This document shows positions 17,989-26,600 of a stretch of 64,000 nt of DNA, piece after piece. Position 1 is the stretch's first letter, and each line of letters begins with the position of its first letter. The stretch is taken from contig ONKL01000004.1 in the NCBI GenBank assembly GCA_900318395.1, positions 1 to 64,000 on the forward strand, read 5' to 3'. The DNA comes from an uncultured Prevotella sp. (GTDB taxonomy: Bacteria > Bacteroidota > Bacteroidia > Bacteroidales > Bacteroidaceae). Both the position numbers and the translations under genes were made by a program. Under the pieces are notes generated by a model. The model did no database searches and had not been told where the DNA came from. It saw only the letters and a program-made list of their open reading frames with translations.

Positions 17989-20140
17989 AATAACCTCTCT
18001 ATTTTTCTGGGCAGTCACCGCTGTGGCTGCCCAGAATTCTGTTGGCATTGAGATTGTCGTGCATCGCGGTGCCAATGCCTTGGCACCAGAGAATACGATT
18101 GCTTCAGCAGATTCAGCCCTGAAATATGGGGCCAAGTGGATTGAGGTCGATGTGCGTAAGTCGAAGGATGGGGAGCTGTTTAATCTGCATGATGAGACTT
18201 TGGATCGTACCACGAATGGCAAAGGCTTGCTCTCCGAAATGCTGGCCAAGGATGTGCGCAAAGTTGATGCTGGCAGTTGGTTTGGTCCTCAGTTTGCGGG
18301 CACGCCTCTACCATCAATTGCAGAAATGCTCGACTATCTAAAGGACAAAGCCAATGTCTTCTTCGATGTTAAGCGAGGCACGCCTATTCCCTCTTTGGTA
18401 AAACTTGTGCGCGAGAAGGGCTTTGCGGATAAGAGCTTTTTCTGGTTTGGCGATGAAGTGATGCTTCATGAATTCACGGCCCTTGCCCCAGAGATGAAAA
18501 TCAAGGTGAATGCCAGCGACATCGACCGCCTGATCTATTGGCAACGGATTTGCAAACCTTCGTACGTGGAGATTGCGCCAGAGAAGATAACTGATGCATT
18601 TCGTGCCTATTGCCATCAGCATGGCATCAAGGTGATAGCTGCTTGTCAGGAAGACGATACCTCGCAGTTCCAGCTGCTCATCGACAAACAGGCAGATATG
18701 GTCAACCTCGATCGCCCTGAAGTCTTTCTCCCCCTGTTGCGTAAAGCTCGCCCAACCTTTACACTTCGTACAGATCTATTGGCTATCCCTTCAGATGGAA
18801 AGACTCTTTGTACTCAACAGTTACAGCAGGCTATAGACCAAATTAATGAAAAAGGCGGAGGACGACTCGTTTTGGCCAGAGGAGCATATCTTACTGGTGG
18901 GCTGATGCTGCGTTCTGGTGTTGAACTCTTCTTGGAGGAAGGTGCTACACTTTTGGGCAGTACAAATCCAGATGACTATCAACCTATTAGTATCAGCCAT
19001 ACTGATGACACCAGGAATGACAATGCTTCTATGGCCCTGTTGATGGCTGATAAGGCTGAGCATATTAGTATAACGGGTAGTGGCACCATTGATGGACAGG
19101 GACTTGCGCTGGCCTTGAATATAGATAGCCTTCACCATACAGGTGAGCGTCTTGATCCTTATTATAATCAGCGTCGTCAGCGCCCAAGTGAGATGGCTCG
19201 TCCAAAGTTATTGTTCTTTCATGAGTGTAAAGATATACATGTAACGGGCATTAAGCTACGGAATAGTGCTAATTGGGGACTTTCGTTCCATCTTTGTGAG
19301 CAACTGTCTTTACTTCGTCTCGACATTGAGAATCGGGCTTATTGGAACAACGACGGCATCGACCTGACGGATTGCAAGCATGTGCTGGTAGCCGACTGCC
19401 AGATCAACTCTGCCGACGATGGTGTCTGTCTGAAATCATATCATGCAGATAGGGAATGTTACGATATTGAGATAGCTCGTCTGTCCATCCGTAGTAGTGC
19501 CTCTGCTGTTAAGTTTGGAACGGCTTCTTGGGGAGGTTTCCGCAACATCTATGTGCATGATTTGAAGGTGCGCGACACCTTCCGTTCTGCGATAGCTATT
19601 GAGAGTGTCGATGGCGCAAAGATTGATAGTGTTTTGGTAGAACGTATCGATGCTAAGAATACGGGTAATCCCATCTTCCTGCGATTAGGTCAGAGGGCAG
19701 GCGAGCGCAAAGGTTCGCTGAGGAATGTGACCATCCGCAACTTTACTTGCGAAGTTCCTTTCGGACGTCCAGATGAGGCTTACGACCTGCGAGGCCCTGA
19801 GGTCGATTTCTTCCATAACCCCTTCCCCAGCAGCATCTGTGGTATCCCTGATAATCCGATTGAGAATGTCGTACTCGAAAACATCAATATCACCTGTCCA
19901 GGCCGGGCAACCAAGGGAATGGCCTATATGCCCTTATGGCGTAAGGGCGATGTACCAGAGCAAATCAACAAATACCCGGAGTTCACGATGTTTGGCGAAC
20001 TGCCCGCCTGGGGATTCTATCTGCGACATATTCGCAGTATATTACTTAAGAATGTACAATTAAGCCTGATGGATGAAGATTATCGTCCTTCTATTGTTGA
20101 CGAGGATGTCGAAGGACTCGTAATCATTCATAATCCGTAG
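17969..20140 (+). CDS. Glycerophosphodiester phosphodiesterase-GH28 fusion enzyme
   Basis: A two-domain secreted enzyme of 723 residues. The start is GTG; residues 1-21 form a signal peptide (FLITSLFFWAVTAVAAQN). Residues about 28-250 are a GDPD TIM barrel with the metal and catalytic set HRGANALAPENT, EVDVRKSKDGELFNLHD and a later FFDVKRG. Residues about 270-715 are a GH28 beta-helix (QQLQQAIDQINEKGGGRLVLARGAYLTGGLMLRSGVELFLEEG) with NNDGIDL and SADDGVCLKS as catalytic acids. The gene follows SusD by 10 bases and overlaps queC on the other strand by 17 bases. The combination suggests a substrate with both a phosphodiester (such as glycerol- or phosphocholine-phosphate) and a uronic-acid or rhamnose backbone. 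That is inference; each domain call alone is firm. Confidence 0.85.
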   Translation: MKSFKFLITSLFFWAVTAVAAQNSVGIEIVVHRGANALAPENTIASADSALKYGAKWIEVDVRKSKDGELFNLHDETLDRTTNGKGLLSEMLAKDVRKVDAGSWFGPQFAGTPLPSIAEMLDYLKDKANVFFDVKRGTPIPSLVKLVREKGFADKSFFWFGDEVMLHEFTALAPEMKIKVNASDIDRLIYWQRICKPSYVEIAPEKITDAFRAYCHQHGIKVIAACQEDDTSQFQLLIDKQADMVNLDRPEVFLPLLRKARPTFTLRTDLLAIPSDGKTLCTQQLQQAIDQINEKGGGRLVLARGAYLTGGLMLRSGVELFLEEGATLLGSTNPDDYQPISISHTDDTRNDNASMALLMADKAEHISITGSGTIDGQGLALALNIDSLHHTGERLDPYYNQRRQRPSEMARPKLLFFHECKDIHVTGIKLRNSANWGLSFHLCEQLSLLRLDIENRAYWNNDGIDLTDCKHVLVADCQINSADDGVCLKSYHADRECYDIEIARLSIRSSASAVKFGTASWGGFRNIYVHDLKVRDTFRSAIAIESVDGAKIDSVLVERIDAKNTGNPIFLRLGQRAGERKGSLRNVTIRNFTCEVPFGRPDEAYDLRGPEVDFFHNPFPSSICGIPDNPIENVVLENINITCPGRATKGMAYMPLWRKGDVPEQINKYPEFTMFGELPAWGFYLRHIRSILLKNVQLSLMDEDYRPSIVDEDVEGLVIIHNP

Positions 20141-20774
20141 GATCGGGGATGCCGGCTTCGGCGAGGGCTTCCTGGCGCTCTACGCAGGTGCCGCAACGGC
20201 CACAATGCTTGTCGCCACCACGATAGCACGACCACGTCTCTGCGTAATTGATGCCCAGTTCCTTGCCTCGGGCTGCTATCTGGCCCTTTGTCATGTTGCA
20301 GTAGGGTGAGAGCAGACGGACACCGTTGAAGGTGCCTGCATGGGTGGCTGCGTCGAAAGCCTCGACAAACTCTGGGCGGCAGTCGGGATAGATGGTGTGA
20401 TCGCCTCCGTGATTGGCCATCATCACATATTGCAGGTCGTTGCTTTCAGCCATACCTGCTGCGATGGCGAGCATGATGCCATTACGGAAGGGGACCACTG
20501 TCGATTTCATATTCTCGTCAGCATAATGCCCTTCTGGGATAGCTTGGTCGCCTGAAAGCAGCGAGCTGCGGAAATACTGTGACATGAAGTCGAGAGGAAT
20601 CACCAGATGCTTGATGCCCAGCCGTTCGCAATGCATCTTGGCAAACGGGATTTCCTTGGCATTATGATTGCTGCCATAATCGAATGAGATGGCTAGGGCG
20701 ATACGGTCCTGATAGTCATATAATAAGGTGGTAGAGTCCATGCCTCCGCTGAGAATCAATATACAATCTTTCAT
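20124..20774 (-). CDS. queC: 7-cyano-7-deazaguanine synthase QueC
   Basis: Makes preQ0 from 7-carboxy-7-deazaguanine with ATP and ammonia, in the queuosine tRNA pathway. The PP-loop is ILSGGMDSTTLLYDY at the N-terminus, and the zinc site is the C-terminal cysteine cluster CYRGGDKHCGRCGTCVERQEA. At 216 residues it has the normal length. The last 17 bases overlap the 3' end of the GDPD-GH28 gene on the opposite strand, so the two transcripts are convergent and overlapping. No other queuosine gene is in the window. Confidence 0.94.
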   Translation of the reverse strand: MKDCILILSGGMDSTTLLYDYQDRIALAISFDYGSNHNAKEIPFAKMHCERLGIKHLVIPLDFMSQYFRSSLLSGDQAIPEGHYADENMKSTVVPFRNGIMLAIAAGMAESNDLQYVMMANHGGDHTIYPDCRPEFVEAFDAATHAGTFNGVRLLSPYCNMTKGQIAARGKELGINYAETWSCYRGGDKHCGRCGTCVERQEALAEAGIPDPTDYE

Positions 20775-20793
20775 CTTCTTGTCTTTTTGTTTG

Positions 20794-20801
20794 CAAAGGT
20801 A
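20794..20801 (-). promoter_or_regulatory. -7 box TACCTTTG for queC
   Basis: Minus-strand TAnnTTTG match, 19 bases before the queC ATG at 20774. Confidence 0.65.
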
Positions 20802-20876
20802 CTGATTTTTTAGACAAAAGAACCAAAGAAACGGAAAAAATATCTCTTCTGATGTGCTTATGTCTAAATAATTTGC

Positions 20877-20884
20877 TATCTTTG
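20877..20884 (+). promoter_or_regulatory. -7 box TATCTTTG four bases from the GH92 ATG
   Basis: A perfect TAnnTTTG followed by CAGC and then the ATG at 20889. Since transcription in Bacteroidetes begins a few bases after this box, the mRNA would have almost no leader. Confidence 0.65.
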
Positions 20885-20888
20885 CAGC

Positions 20889-23609
20889 ATGAAACTTAAA
20901 ACAATAGCAATAACCATTTATCTGCTTCTTTGCTCACTGGTGAGCTTGGCACAAGTTTGGCAATATGTCGACCCTCGCATTGGTAGTGAGGGGGTAGGGC
21001 GCACGTTCCCTGGACCTTCGATGCCCTTCGGCATGTGTAAACCGGGTCCAGACTGCACGGTCAAACCTAATGCGGGCTGGGCGCCGATGCCTGAGGTGGT
21101 GACTGGTTTCTCGCAGACACATGTCAGTGGAACAGGTGGCGGACAGAAGTATGGCAACATCCTCATTCAGCCGATCTTGTGGAATGTGGAATGTGGCGCT
21201 CGGCCGAAGGACGCTTGCTACCATCGGGACGCAAGAATGTGGAATGAGAAATGTGTCGAGCAAAAGCGGGTCAATGAAGATTTTGCGCTGGGCTATTATA
21301 CGACAACCTTCGAGAACGGTATCCATACGGAGATAACGGCCTCAGAACGCTGTGCCTTCTATCGGATTCACTATCCTCACTCCTCCCTCCACACTCCACA
21401 CTGCTCGAACTCCCTCCTGATTGATGCGACGCACTATCTGGGAAAGAACCCTCTGCCTGACCTTCGTGAACAGCAGCAGTTCGTAGGGGCAGAGGTCGAG
21501 GTTGTCAATGACCACGAGGTCAGGGGCTTCTCCAGAGTTCGTGGTGGTTGGAACAACGGCGATGCTTATACGGTCTATTTCTGTCTGGTGAGTGATCAGG
21601 CATTTATGCAGAAAGGCACCAATACGATCGCATTCAATGATACCTTATTAAATATAAAGATTGGTATTTCCTATGTCAGCACCCAACAGGCCAAGCGGAA
21701 TATCCCAGACTGCGACTTTGACACCCAGCTGAATAAGGTGCGTGAGACTTGGGAGCAACAGCTCTGCAAGTTCCAGATTAAAGGCACAGAGAGAGACAAG
21801 CGGATGTTCTACACAGCCCTTTATCACACACTGATTATGCCAGTGGACAAAAGTGGCGAGAATCCCAAGTGGAGAGAAACACCTTACTATGACGACTACT
21901 ATGCCATCTGGGACACCTATCGCTCCAGCTCGCCCCTCATCACCTTGCTCGATGAAAAGCGAGAGGCAGAGATCGTGAACTCGCTGCTGAATATCTACAA
22001 GCGCGAGGGCTATATGCCCGATGCCCGCAGTGGCGACTGCAACGGCAGGACCCAGGGCGGTTCGAATGCTGAGGTCGTGATTGCTGATGCCTTTGTGAAA
22101 GGTGTTGGACGAGGAGTGAGGAGTGAGGAGTGTGGAGTGAGGATTGATTACGACTATGCTCTCGAGGCCATGCTGAAGGATGCTGAGGTGGATCCTGGGG
22201 CAGACCATGAGAAGCACGGACGAGGTGGCATCCAGGAATATCTGAAATACGGTTATATCCCCTATGGCATCGACCGTGCAGGCACGCGCACCATCGAATA
22301 TGCCTATAATGATTATTGTATCGCGGAAGTTGCCAAAGGTTTGGGTCGGATGGATCTCTATGAACGCTATCTGAAGCAGTCACAAAACTGGAAGAACCTC
22401 TGGCGCGCTGACTATGAATGGGATGATGTGAAAGGCTATATCCTGCCTCGCGATGCTGAAGGCCGTTGGCTCGACTCTGTGCCTTGGGGAAAATCCAAAG
22501 TTTTCCATCCGCAGATTCCATATACCCCAGTGACTAAGGTGGCACCTTGGTATCTGCCTTGGTGGAGCACGTTCTTCTACGAGGCACTGTCAGCAGAGTA
22601 TTCGCTCAGTATCCCCCACGATGTGCCAGGACTGATTGCTGCCTGTGGTGGTGAGGAGACTTTCCGTAAACGCTTGGACATGTTCTTTGAGCGCAAGCGC
22701 TATAATGTGGGCAATGAACCTTCATTCCTCACGCCTTGTCTCTACCATTGGATTGGACGCCCCGATTTGACCTCAGACCGTGTGCGCCAGATTATCAGCG
22801 AGAACTATACAGACCAGCCCGACGGCTTGCCTGGCAACGACGATAGTGGAGCGATGTCATCATGGTTCGCCTTCCACATGCTGGGGCTCTATCCCAATGC
22901 AGGTCAAAGCTATTACCTGCTTCATGCCCCTCTGATTCCTGAGTGGACGCTCAAACTCTGTAATGGTCATACGCTGAAAGGTGTACTTAAAGGCAAGGGC
23001 ACACATTTTGAGAAAGTAACCTTCAACGGCAAGGAGCTGAAGGATGCCCGTATTGAACACGCAGACCTGATGGAAGGAGGAGAACTTGCCTTCTACGTAT
23101 CAGCAGCTCGGGAGGTTAAGGCTGGCGAAGAATTCCCACGTTGGGAACAAAGTATTCCCACGTTGGGAACAAAGTATTCCCACGTTGGGAATAAACGAGG
23201 AGCCGTAAGCTTCACGCTGAACAAGCAGTATCGCACTTGGCCCTTGGCTTACGATTGGCAGGGCGATACCTTATGGCTTACCTGCAAGGAGACAACCTAC
23301 AAAATCGCCCGTTCCATCGTAGAGCAGGGCACAGGCTTCAGTTGGGACATCCCTGCCGATGGGGCTGTATATGATGCAAAGGGCACCTTCTGCTTCATCT
23401 CAAAGAAGGCTCTGCGCGAGTTGCAGGAGAAGGGCTCGTTCGTATATGATAGCATCACTTGGCGAAAGATCGACCAGGATGCCAACACCATCCATGTGCG
23501 AGCAGATATCGATCAGACAGAGATGTGGATCTCTCTGAAGGACGACCTGCCCTTGGTGCTCAAAATGAAAAATAACCCCTTAGGAATCGACTGGCTCATA
23601 GAACGATGA
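20889..23609 (+). CDS. GH92 alpha-mannosidase
   Basis: Calcium-dependent exo-alpha-mannosidase of 906 residues. The signal peptide is at 1-21 (ends VSLAQ). The N-terminal beta domain starts WQYVDPRIGSEGVGRTFPGPSMPFGMCKPGPD. The (alpha/alpha)6 barrel shows the family blocks YYAIWDTYRSSSPL, ARSGDCNGRTQGGSNAEVVIADAFVKG, EYLKYGYIPYG and GNDDSGAMSSW (649-659). The next gene, 27 bases on, is also GH92, so this pair probably acts on high-mannose N-glycans or yeast mannan. Several short repeats interrupt the protein: residues about 97-124, 163-176, 407-419 and 749-771 are encoded by degenerate repeats and look like insertions in surface loops. The start is fixed by the promoter box immediately upstream and by the signal peptide. 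Confidence 0.92.
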   Translation: MKLKTIAITIYLLLCSLVSLAQVWQYVDPRIGSEGVGRTFPGPSMPFGMCKPGPDCTVKPNAGWAPMPEVVTGFSQTHVSGTGGGQKYGNILIQPILWNVECGARPKDACYHRDARMWNEKCVEQKRVNEDFALGYYTTTFENGIHTEITASERCAFYRIHYPHSSLHTPHCSNSLLIDATHYLGKNPLPDLREQQQFVGAEVEVVNDHEVRGFSRVRGGWNNGDAYTVYFCLVSDQAFMQKGTNTIAFNDTLLNIKIGISYVSTQQAKRNIPDCDFDTQLNKVRETWEQQLCKFQIKGTERDKRMFYTALYHTLIMPVDKSGENPKWRETPYYDDYYAIWDTYRSSSPLITLLDEKREAEIVNSLLNIYKREGYMPDARSGDCNGRTQGGSNAEVVIADAFVKGVGRGVRSEECGVRIDYDYALEAMLKDAEVDPGADHEKHGRGGIQEYLKYGYIPYGIDRAGTRTIEYAYNDYCIAEVAKGLGRMDLYERYLKQSQNWKNLWRADYEWDDVKGYILPRDAEGRWLDSVPWGKSKVFHPQIPYTPVTKVAPWYLPWWSTFFYEALSAEYSLSIPHDVPGLIAACGGEETFRKRLDMFFERKRYNVGNEPSFLTPCLYHWIGRPDLTSDRVRQIISENYTDQPDGLPGNDDSGAMSSWFAFHMLGLYPNAGQSYYLLHAPLIPEWTLKLCNGHTLKGVLKGKGTHFEKVTFNGKELKDARIEHADLMEGGELAFYVSAAREVKAGEEFPRWEQSIPTLGTKYSHVGNKRGAVSFTLNKQYRTWPLAYDWQGDTLWLTCKETTYKIARSIVEQGTGFSWDIPADGAVYDAKGTFCFISKKALRELQEKGSFVYDSITWRKIDQDANTIHVRADIDQTEMWISLKDDLPLVLKMKNNPLGIDWLIER
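21178..21258. repeat. 81-base segment bracketed by TGTGGAA heptads
   Basis: Three heptads near TGTGGAA (21178-21198) and three more (21238-21258) flank a 39-base stretch that includes the small inverted repeat CTTGC...GCAAG. The whole is 27 codons in frame and encodes a cysteine- and charge-rich stretch that does not look like the GH92 fold around it. Confidence 0.65.
21378..21405. repeat. CACTCCT heptad array in the first GH92 gene
   Basis: Four degenerate heptads (CACTCCT, CCCTCCA, CACTCCA, CACTGCT) encode residues about 163-172 (PHSSLHTPHC). They are the reverse complement of the family at 22111 in the same gene. Confidence 0.7.
22111..22145. repeat. GAGGAGT heptad array in the first GH92 gene
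   Basis: Five heptads (three exact GAGGAGT, then GTGGAGT and GAGGATT) encode GRGVRSEECGVRID at residues about 407-419. The first four units, 28 bases, are identical to those at 24625 in the neighbouring gene at a non-homologous protein position. Confidence 0.85.
23133..23198. repeat. 22-base palindromic repeat, three copies, translated in three frames
   Basis: The core TTCCCACGTTGGGAA (arms TTCCCA/TGGGAA) plus the 7-base spacer CAAAGTA makes a 22-base unit. Copies 1 and 2 are identical and the third keeps the core. As 22 is not divisible by three, the copies read FPRWEQS, IPTLGTK and YSHVGNK in successive frames, inside the GH92 gene at residues about 749-771. Confidence 0.9.
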
Positions 23610-23636
23610 GGCGACAGCAAACAAGATAAGGAATAT

Positions 23637-26600
23637 ATGGAAAAGAGAAGTTTAGATATGGTAATAAGGAGGTTAGCATTAGTTCTGCCCTTTTACCTTT
23701 TTACCTTTTTACCTTTACATGCCCAGTACGAGAAATTGGGTGGCGTGTATTATGCCTATCCTGTGACGGAGGCGAAGCTGGAGGTAGCTCCAGAGGGTTT
23801 TGAGCCCTTCTATATCTCGCATTACGGGCGTCACGGGTCGCGATGGGTGACTAGTGACAAACGATATATCTGGGTGAACCAGCAGTTTGAGAATCAGAAG
23901 AATCTGACAAAACTGGGCAAGGACGTTCGCAAGCGACTGGAGAAAGTGTGGAAGAACGCCAAAGGTAATGGCGGCAAACTTTCACCTCTGGGTGGCAGGC
24001 AGCATCGTGGCATCGCTCGCAGGATGTATCAGAACTTCCCACAGCTCTTTACTTCAGAGGCACATCTGACGGCTCACAGCAGTATCGTAGATCGCTGTAA
24101 AGTCAGTATGGAGAACTTTGTGTCGGAACTGAAATCGCTGAATCCGTCAATAGGAATCGACCCGATGACGAGAGAAGAAGATATGGCCTGGATAGCCTAT
24201 ACCTCGCCAGAGCAGAAGGCTTTGGAGAGTCGTACGAATGTACCTCTGAGCATTTCGCCCGAAAGGTTTATCAAGGCTCTCTTTATCGATCCTTCGCAGG
24301 TAAAGGAGCCGACAAAACTGCTTTTGGAATTGTTTACTATCGCTTCGGATATGCAGGATGTTGAACTGGATGTGTCGCTCTTTGACCTCTTTACTTTGGA
24401 GGAAATGCAGGCCATCTATGCCAAGAACAACGAAGGTATGACCACCATTCATGGAGATGTGATTCAGAACGATGGCATCCCAGCCCGCTGTGCCGTCTCA
24501 CTGTGGCAGCGGATTGAGGCAGATGCCGATGCCGCCATCGCTCGTGGGGGCGTAGGGGCAGACCTGCGCTTTGGTCATGACTCCAATCTTTTCCGGCTGA
24601 TGAACCTGATGGGGATTAATCCTCGAGGAGTGAGGAGTGAGGAGTGTGGAGTGAAATATGATCTTATGGATGAGATACTTCCAATGGCAGCTAATCTGCA
24701 GATGATATTCTATAAGAATGCGCAAGGTGATGTCGTTGTGCAATTTTTGCATAACGAACACCCCGTTGATATCAGTAATCTCACTCCTCACTCCTCACTC
24801 CCCGCTCCTCGATATTTCATCTCATGGAATGACCTGAAGCAGCAGGTCGCTGGCCATATCCATCATCTGGAGCATCTGCGCCAGCTCTGTGCCCTGGATA
24901 CGATGGTGGGGACAGCTCCTGCTAATACCAAGACAGCAGGTCTTTTTGGCAAGGGATCAGAGGAACATGGGCAGACGTTACCTGCCGTATTGGCACCTAA
25001 CGGGCAGAACTTCTGGACGCCTCAGACACGAGATACGGAGAAGAAGTGCATTGCACCTTATTATTATACAGACTCTCTGTTGCAGGGCTTCCGCAATAGC
25101 CACTGGATTGTGGGTGGATGTACCCAGGACTATGGCTCGTTTACCCTCGCTGCCCTTGGTGGTAAGCTGCGCCTGAGGCCAGAAGAACGGGCTACGCCCT
25201 TCTCGCATGCAGAAGAGATTTCGCATCCTCATTACTATGCTGTCCGTCTGCCTCAGGAACATCTGAAGGTGGAGATGACGGGTAGCAGTCATGCGGCTAT
25301 CTTCCGTATTACCCCAGAGCAGGATGGACCTGTACACATTCTCCTGAATCATAACAGCGACGAGGGTGAGGGATACTTGGAGGTTGACAATCAGGCAAAG
25401 ACAATCTATGGTTACAATCCTGTGCATCGCATCTACCAGGGTTGGGGCGAGTCAGCAGGATTCAGCGGTCATTTTGTGCTTCAGGCATACGATGAAATCG
25501 TGGATTCTGGATGCGATAGCCTTTGTGCGTGGTTCACGTTCTCAGGTAAGGCCAATGTGCCTATCATCCTAAAGGCAGCCTCTTCGTTTACTACTAAAAG
25601 AGGTGCAGAAGACAATTTTGCCTTTGAGGCAGAGGGACATGACTTTGAGAGTATGATGGAGCAATTGGCTCAGCAGTGGGTGGATCGCCTGCACACCATC
25701 GATGTAGAGGATCCTGATACGGCTCGCGTGGATCAGTTCTATGGTGCCCTTTATCGCTGCAGCTTCCTGCCTCGTGAGATGAGTGATGTGGATGGTGCTT
25801 ATCCTTCTTTTTCCAACGGCATTCTTGCCGATGGAAAAAGAAAATATTATGGCGACTATTCGATGTGGGACACCTATCGTGCTGTTCATCCGCTTTACAA
25901 CATCATCGCCCCTCAGCAATCGGCTGATATGATGCAGTCGCTGGTGACGATGTATGAACAGGGAGGATGGTTGCCTATCTTCCCTTGCTGGAACAGTTAC
26001 ACGGCAGCGATGATTGGCGATCATTGTAGTGTGGTCCTGGCTGATGCCTATGTGAAAGGTATCCGCGACTTCAACGTGGAAAAAGCGTATGAGGGCATGC
26101 GGAAGAATGCCTTTGAGACCCCTGCCTTATTGGAGGATTATAAGAATGGTATGGGGCGCAGGGCTTTGCCTTCATATCTCAAGTATGGTTACATCCCTCT
26201 GGAAGATGGTGTCAAGGATGCTTTCCATCAGGATGAGCAGACCTCGCGCACACTCGAATATGCCTTCGATGATTTTGCTGTGGCGCAATTGGCTAAGGCT
26301 TTGGGCAAGGATCAGGATTATCAGGAACTGATGCGACGCTCTGAGAACTGGCGTCATGTCATCAATCCCAAGACGGGCTATTGCGACGGGCGCCATGAAC
26401 CTCAGAAGATCTCAAAGAAGAAGACTGATGGCGGCAGGTTTGAGGATAATCTCGATTTTATCCATCGCAAACCGTATATCACAGAAGGTGCCACATGCCA
26501 TTATACTTGGTATGTTCCTCAGAATGTGGAGGGACTTGTTGAGATGTTGGGTGGCAAGGATATATTTGAGGCCAAGCTCGATTCGATGTTTACAGAGGGC

